Source: Acidovorax sp. CCYZU-2555
Lineage (GTDB): Bacteria; Pseudomonadota; Gammaproteobacteria; Burkholderiales; Burkholderiaceae_C
NCBI RefSeq assembly: GCF_018413525.1
Contig: NZ_JAHCDD010000059.1
Location: 1-38,359 of the forward strand
DNA length: 38,359 nt
Direction: 5' to 3'
Shown: positions 34,119 to 38,359 of the stretch, piece by piece
Layout: every line of letters starts with the position of its first letter
How positions within the stretch are numbered: position 1 is the first letter of the stretch
Position numbers and translations under genes: made by a program
Notes under the pieces: model-generated
The model's input: the letters and a program-made list of their open reading frames with translations, nothing else
What the model was told of the DNA's origin: nothing
The model's database searches: none

Positions 34119-35732
34119 ATGAAAAACGGGTTTCGCCAGTCCATGGCCTGGCTGCACACCTGGTGCGGCCTGACCTGCGGCTGGCTGCTGTGCGCCATCA
34201 TGCTCACGGGCACGCTGAGCGTGTTCCGCGAGCCGATCACGCGCTGGATGCAGGCCAGGCCCACGGTGCAGGCCGCGCCTGCCGACATGGCCCAGCCGCT
34301 GGAGCAGGCCTTGCGCCATCTGGCGCAACAGGCGCCGGATGCGCGGCTCTGGCGCATCGAATTTCCGCTGCACGAAGGCGATGCGCTGCAGCTGCTGTGG
34401 CGCAGCGGGCGCGTCAACGGCCAGGCAGCGCTGCACCCGGTCACGGGCGCGGCGCTGCCCCAACCCTGGGGGCGCGCGACCGAGGGCGGGCGGCACTTCA
34501 TGTCGTTCCACTACCTGCTGCACGCGGGCCTGCCCGGCTACTGGCTCGTGGGCTGGGTGTCGATGTGCATGCTCGTGGCCCTGGTCTCGGGCGTGGTCGT
34601 GCACCGGCGCATCTTTCTGGACTTCTTCACCTTTCGCCCCGGCAAGGGCCAGCGTTCCTGGCTCGATGCGCACAACGCCACGGCCGTGACCACGCTGCCG
34701 TTTCTGTTCATGATCGTCTACACGGGGCTGTTCATCTTCTACACCTCGTACATGCCCTGGCCCCTGCGCACCGTCTACGGCGCCGACGGCCAGGCCTATA
34801 CGCGTTTCCAGGGCGAGCTGCTGCACCAGGCTGCCGAGCCGCCCGACCGCGCGCGCTCGGGTGAGCCCGCGGCGCTGGTGCCGCTGGCGCCGTTGCTGGC
34901 GCAGGCCCGGGCGCTGCTGGGCCAGAGTGCGCGCGCGCTGGTGGTCGAGCAGCCGGGCGACCGCAATGCGACCGTGCGCGTGCTGGGGCGCGTGGACGAC
35001 GATGAACATCCGTCGCGCAGCATTCTCAATCCCGCGGGCAGCGTGGCCTTCGACGGCGTGACCGGCGCCATGCTGCAGCTGCAGCGCCACGATGCCGATG
35101 CGGCGTTCGCCACCGAGCAGGTGCACGGCGTGATGGAGTCGCTGCATTTCGCGCGCTTCGGCGGCTGGACCATGCGCTGGCTGTATTTCATCAGCGGGCT
35201 GGTGGGCACCGTGATGGTGACCACGGGCACGGTGCTGTTCGCCGTCAAGCGGCGCCAAAAGAGCGGCCATGAATTCGGCGCGGCCACGGCCGCCGTCTAC
35301 CGTGGCATCGAAGCGCTGGGCGTGGCGTCGGTCGCGGGAATCTGCGTGGCCTGCATCGCCTACTTCCACGCCAACCGGCTGCTGCCCGTCGATCTCGACG
35401 GCCGCGTGCAATGGGAGATCCGCGCTTTTCTGTGGGTCTGGCTGGCGACGCTGGTGCATGCGGCGCTGCGCCCCACGCCGCGCGCCTGGGTGGAACAACT
35501 GGGCGCGGCCGCCGTGCTGTGCCTGGCGTTGCCATGGCTCAACGCCGCGACCACGGGCCAGCATCTGCTGGCTTATGCGCTGGCCGCCGACTGGCAGCGC
35601 ATGTCTGTCGAACTGGTGGCGCTGGGCCTGGGGCTGGCGCTCGCCGCCGCGGCCTGGCGCACGCAGCGCGGCTGGCGCGCCAAGCCCGTGGCAGCGCCGC
35701 GTCGCCAGGCCGCGTCGGGGGTCGGCGCATGA
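34119..35732 (+). CDS. PepSY-associated transmembrane protein (iron-uptake reductase-like)
   Basis: This 537-residue inner-membrane protein has PepSY_TM architecture. A first helix lies at about 17-38 after the MAWLHTWCGLTCGWLL start, and a periplasmic loop runs to 140. Helices lie near 143-166, 193-212 and 345-370, with three to four more C-terminal ones in the DUF3325/DUF3649-like half. Conserved histidines fit the family's heme or metal-handling pattern: HTWCG (13-17), MSFHYLLHAG and LDAHNATAVTTLPF. Family members sit beside TonB receptors and are thought to reduce or release siderophore iron in the periplasm; direct evidence is limited. It starts 10 bases after the receptor stop. Confidence 0.9.
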   Translation: MKNGFRQSMAWLHTWCGLTCGWLLCAIMLTGTLSVFREPITRWMQARPTVQAAPADMAQPLEQALRHLAQQAPDARLWRIEFPLHEGDALQLLWRSGRVNGQAALHPVTGAALPQPWGRATEGGRHFMSFHYLLHAGLPGYWLVGWVSMCMLVALVSGVVVHRRIFLDFFTFRPGKGQRSWLDAHNATAVTTLPFLFMIVYTGLFIFYTSYMPWPLRTVYGADGQAYTRFQGELLHQAAEPPDRARSGEPAALVPLAPLLAQARALLGQSARALVVEQPGDRNATVRVLGRVDDDEHPSRSILNPAGSVAFDGVTGAMLQLQRHDADAAFATEQVHGVMESLHFARFGGWTMRWLYFISGLVGTVMVTTGTVLFAVKRRQKSGHEFGAATAAVYRGIEALGVASVAGICVACIAYFHANRLLPVDLDGRVQWEIRAFLWVWLATLVHAALRPTPRAWVEQLGAAAVLCLALPWLNAATTGQHLLAYALAADWQRMSVELVALGLGLALAAAAWRTQRGWRAKPVAAPRRQAASGVGA

Positions 35733-36037
35733 GCCGGCCCGCGAAAGCCGGGCCGGGCGCCGCCTGGCGCTGGAGCGTGGCGAGCCGTGTGCTCGCGGCG
35801 GGACTGGGCGGCTATGCGGTGGCGGCGCTGGCAACGTCGGCGCTCACGCTGGTGCTGGTGCGCGCGGCGCTGATGGCGCGCGCCGATGCCGTGCTGTGGG
35901 CCAGCCTGGCGAGCTTTGCGTTCTATGCCGTCGCGGCGCTATGGGTGTTCGCGGCGCGCTCGGCGGCGCGCGCCTGGGCCGGGCTGGCCGTGGTGTGCGC
36001 GCCCTGCGCCGCGCTGCTGTGGTTCTGGCAGGTTTGA
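35729..36037 (+). CDS. DUF3649-type small membrane protein of the iron module
   Basis: This 102-residue protein has three hydrophobic helices (about 18-45, 54-74 and 83-101) and a short basic N-terminus. Its size, position (ATGA overlap with the PepSY gene) and pattern ASRVLAAGLGGYAVAALAT fit DUF3649 proteins, which accompany TonB receptor and PepSY genes. The function is unknown. The upstream extension of the same frame lies inside the PepSY gene and is not used. It ends 3 bases before the convergent tetR gene, so no terminator fits between them. Confidence 0.85.
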   Translation: MSRPAKAGPGAAWRWSVASRVLAAGLGGYAVAALATSALTLVLVRAALMARADAVLWASLASFAFYAVAALWVFAARSAARAWAGLAVVCAPCAALLWFWQV

Positions 36038-36040
36038 GCC

Positions 36041-36631
36041 TCAGTCCTGGGCGCCGGTCACCAGCCGTTCCCTGAGCGTGCGCAGGATTTCCTCGGACAG
36101 CGCGGGATTGCCCGCCGCGGTGGCGCGCGCCAGCGCCAGCGCACCGACCATGCTGCTGAGCAAAACCATGGTCTGGGCGCGCTTTTCCACGGGCTCGCCT
36201 TCGAGCATGCGCATGAAGCGCTGGATATTGCGTTCCACGCCCTGGGCGAACACTTCGGACATTTCAGGGCCGGCGCGCGCCGCGTCGGTGGCCAGCGCCG
36301 CGGCCGGGCAGCCTTCGCCGGGATGGTCGCGGTGGCTGGCCGACAGGTAGCTGTGGACCATGGCCTGCAGCTTCGTGGTGGAGGGCGCATCGCTGTCCAG
36401 CTCCAGACCATCCAGCGGCGTGATGGTCCACTCGAAAGCCCGCAGGCAGGCTTCGCGTGCCAGCGCGTCCTTGGATTCGAAGTGCCGGTACAAGCCGCCA
36501 TGCGTGAGGCCGGCATCGCGCGTGATTTCGGCCACCCCGACGCCGCTCAGACCCTTTTCGCGGTACAAACGCGCTGCGGATTCGACGATGCCCGCGCGGT
36601 GTTCGGCGGCCTGGCTCTTGCTGACTTTCAT
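36041..36631 (-). CDS. TetR/AcrR family transcriptional regulator
   Basis: This 196-residue repressor has an N-terminal helix-turn-helix at about 30-55 (GVAEITRDAGLTHGGLYRHF) in the strict TetR pattern. A helical ligand-binding domain follows (80-190), including GEGCPAAALATDAAR, typical of the AcrR-like group. It is divergent from the FabF-type gene with a perfect 9-bp inverted repeat two bases before its own start codon, so it probably represses itself and the synthase. No obvious Shine-Dalgarno is present because the operator occupies that position. The ligand is unknown; fatty acids, acyl-CoA or a drug are possible given the neighbours (FabF and an MFS exporter). Confidence 0.93.
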   Translation of the reverse strand: MKVSKSQAAEHRAGIVESAARLYREKGLSGVGVAEITRDAGLTHGGLYRHFESKDALAREACLRAFEWTITPLDGLELDSDAPSTTKLQAMVHSYLSASHRDHPGEGCPAAALATDAARAGPEMSEVFAQGVERNIQRFMRMLEGEPVEKRAQTMVLLSSMVGALALARATAAGNPALSEEILRTLRERLVTGAQD

Positions 36632-36633
36632 GG

Positions 36634-36657
36634 TTTAGATGATAACCCTCATCTAAA
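36634..36657. promoter_or_regulatory. TetR operator palindrome between tetR and fabF
   Basis: TTTAGATGA (36634-36642) and TCATCTAAA (36649-36657) form a perfect 9-bp inverted repeat around TAACCC, 24 bp in total. Size and position are typical of TetR-family operators that control two divergent promoters. Confidence 0.8.
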
Positions 36658-36731
36658 ATAATTTATGATGATCGCCGTAATCAATAGAGCCTTGCCTGCA
36701 TGAAGCAGGCAAGGCGCGTGAAAGGTGTTGT

Positions 36732-38003
36732 ATGGGTCGACGTGTCGTTATCACTGGCTTGGGGCTGGTTTCTCCTTTGGGCGCCAATGTGGAGCTGGCC
36801 TGGCAGCGGCTTCTTGCCGGGCAGTCGGGCGTGCGCGCGCTGGACCCCGCGATCAGCGCCGGCACCGGCGCGGCCGTGGCCGGCCGCGTGCCTTCGCTCG
36901 AAGAAGACCCCGAGGCGGGCTGGAATCCCGAAGCCGTGATTTCGGCCAAGGAATTGCGCCGCCTCGATCGCTTCACGGCCTTCGCGCTGGGCGCGGCCGA
37001 CCAGGCGCTCGCACATGCGCAGTGGCAGCAAGCCACCGACGCGCAAAAGGAGCGCGCCGCGACCATCATCGGCTCGGGCGTGGGCGGCTTCGGCACCATT
37101 GTCGACGCCGTGCGCACCACCGACGGCAAGGGGCCGCAGCGCCTGTCGCCGTTCACGGTGCCGGCCTTCCTCGCGAATCTGGCCGCAGGCCAGGTGTCGA
37201 TACGCCACCAACTGCAGGGCCCGCTGGGTGCGCCCGTCACGGCCTGCGCCGCGAGCATCCAGGCCATGGGCGATGCGGCGCGGCTGATTCGCAACGACGA
37301 AGCCGACATGGCGCTGTGCGGCGGCAGCGAAGCCACGATCGATCGCGTGGCGCTGGGCAGCTTCGCGGCGGCGAAGGCGCTGTCGAATTCAGGCGCCGAC
37401 GACCCGGCCAAGACATCGCGGCCGTTCGACGCGGCGCGCGACGGCTTCGTGATGGCCGAAGGCGCGGGCCTGCTGGTGCTCGAGTCGCTGGAACATGCGC
37501 TGGCGCGCGGCGCGACGCCGCTGGCCGAAGTCGTGGGCTATGGCACGTCGGCCGATGCCTACCATGTGACTTCGGGCCCAGAAGATGGTTCGGGCGCGGC
37601 GCGTTCCATGCTCGCGGCATTGCGCCAGGCGCAGCTGCAGCCGCAGGACATCCAGCATCTGAACGCCCATGCGACGTCCACGCCCGTGGGCGACAAGGGC
37701 GAACTCGCGGCGATTCGCAAGGTGTTCGGCACGGGCCAGGGCCCGTCGATCACGGCGACGAAATCGGCGCTGGGCCACATGCTGGGCGCGGCCGGCGGCG
37801 CGGCCGCGATCTTCACGGTGCTCGCCTTGCGCGACCAGATCGTTCCGCCCGTTCTCAACCTCGAGAACCCCGACCCCCTGGCCGAAGGCCTGGACATGGT
37901 CAGGGGCCAGGCCCGGCCCCAGGCCATGGAGCACGCGATGCTCAATGGCTTTGGTTTCGGCGGCGTCAATGCGACGCTGATCCTGAAGCGATTCGCGGGC
38001 TGA
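36732..38003 (+). CDS. fabF: Beta-ketoacyl-ACP synthase II (FabF family)
   Basis: This 423-residue condensing enzyme would add malonyl-ACP units to acyl-ACP. The thiolase-fold catalytic triad is complete: Cys172 (VTACAAS), His313 (NAHATSTPVGD) and His349 (KSALGHMLGAAG), with the FabF-typical GFGFGGVNATL at the C-terminus and GSGVGGF near 115. Length fits FabF (410-425). It is not in a fab cluster; it stands alone, divergent from a TetR gene, which suggests a regulated second copy, perhaps for a specialised acyl chain, rather than the housekeeping enzyme. AAAGGTG about 5 bases upstream supports the ATG at 36732. Its 3' end overlaps the convergent MFS gene by 38 bases. Confidence 0.93.
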   Translation: MGRRVVITGLGLVSPLGANVELAWQRLLAGQSGVRALDPAISAGTGAAVAGRVPSLEEDPEAGWNPEAVISAKELRRLDRFTAFALGAADQALAHAQWQQATDAQKERAATIIGSGVGGFGTIVDAVRTTDGKGPQRLSPFTVPAFLANLAAGQVSIRHQLQGPLGAPVTACAASIQAMGDAARLIRNDEADMALCGGSEATIDRVALGSFAAAKALSNSGADDPAKTSRPFDAARDGFVMAEGAGLLVLESLEHALARGATPLAEVVGYGTSADAYHVTSGPEDGSGAARSMLAALRQAQLQPQDIQHLNAHATSTPVGDKGELAAIRKVFGTGQGPSITATKSALGHMLGAAGGAAAIFTVLALRDQIVPPVLNLENPDPLAEGLDMVRGQARPQAMEHAMLNGFGFGGVNATLILKRFAG

Positions 38004-38359
38004 GCGCATTCGCCGCGGGCTGCGGTCGGCGCAGCATGAAGACCACGGCGGCGGCCGTCAGCACGGCCAGGCCCGCGAGCAGGTGCAGCACGTGGATGAA
38101 AGCCTGGGCATAGCTTTGCGCCAGCAGCGCGGCATGCGGTGCGAGCAGCGCCGCGCCGGCCTGCAGCTCGCCCAGCGCGGCGCGACCCGAGGCTTCGAGC
38201 AGGGCTTCGGCGGGCAGCGCGCTGCCGATCTGCGCGGCCAGGCGGTGCTGTATCAGTCCGGCGAGCAGCGCGCTGACCACAGCGATCGCCACGCCATCGG
38301 CGCTCACGCGCACCGTGTTGAACAGGCCTGTGGCCATGCCCACGCGTTCGGGTGCGACG
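37966..38359 (-). CDS. MFS transporter, C-terminal part (cut by window edge)
   Basis: The frame is open from the window end to the stop at 37966 and encodes the last ~130 residues of a major facilitator, probably of the DHA2/EmrB or similar drug-exporter group. PERVGMATGLFNTVRVSADG is the usual loop-and-helix motif before the last two helices, and FIHVLHLLAGLAVLTAAAVVFMLRR is the final transmembrane helix with a basic end. The 5' part and start lie beyond the window. Its stop lies inside the 3' end of fabF on the other strand. Confidence 0.8.
   Translation of the reverse strand, partial: VAPERVGMATGLFNTVRVSADGVAIAVVSALLAGLIQHRLAAQIGSALPAEALLEASGRAALGELQAGAALLAPHAALLAQSYAQAFIHVLHLLAGLAVLTAAAVVFMLRRPQPAANALSPRIASGSASH

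Noticed and set aside
1..38359. CRISPR array, insertion sequence or replication origin
   Set aside because: I saw no regularly spaced direct repeats, no transposase and no DnaA-box cluster in the window.

Overview
The window looks like chromosome of a GC-rich betaproteobacterium, most likely a member of the Comamonadaceae. This rests on the proteins (Neisseria-type porin, UbiH-family hydroxylase, M61 peptidase, DsbC, TonB/PepSY/DUF3649 iron module) and on codon use; I made no database comparison.

Layout. 1-254: two tandem minus-strand tRNA-Met(CAT) genes, the first cut by the window edge, each with its own TATAAT box and separated by a strong terminator. 312-4930: minus-strand housekeeping genes for enoyl-CoA hydratase, M61 peptidase, DsbC and a ubiquinone-type FAD hydroxylase. 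5480-7759: plus-strand porin and ychF, closed by a terminator. 8115-16963: a surface/secretion-like cluster of a GNAT acetyltransferase, a DUF6916-like protein, a phage-tail-collar protein and a 2350-residue DUF4347/cadherin-like/RTX protein. 17203-26609: a lower-GC seven-gene block made of a WYL regulator, four different dynamin-like GTPases, a small zinc-ribbon protein and a HEPN protein with an intact Rx4H motif. 26682-30213: fasciclin protein, Tat/lipoprotein ferritin-like protein, a small membrane protein and MntH. 30227-36037: an MFS exporter, then a TonB siderophore receptor with PepSY and DUF3649 partners. 36041-38359: a TetR regulator divergent from a FabF-type ketoacyl synthase with a clear palindrome between them, and the end of a second MFS transporter.

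The most interesting part is 17203-26609. The genes are close-packed (ATGA overlap, 1-40 nt gaps, 72 nt after the regulator). The regulator is of the HTH-WYL type known to control CBASS and BREX defence loci. Its upstream region carries a 15-bp palindrome next to a candidate -10 box. Four non-identical dynamin GTPases followed by a HEPN RNase candidate make a plausible uncharacterised membrane-acting antiphage or stress system. I do not recognise this gene set as a named system; that is from memory and is not a search result.

The second accessory unit (8115-16963) probably makes and exports a large adhesin-like protein. Its N-terminal DUF4347 domain keeps a His/Cys spacing reminiscent of clan CD peptidases. 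No type I secretion genes lie in the window.
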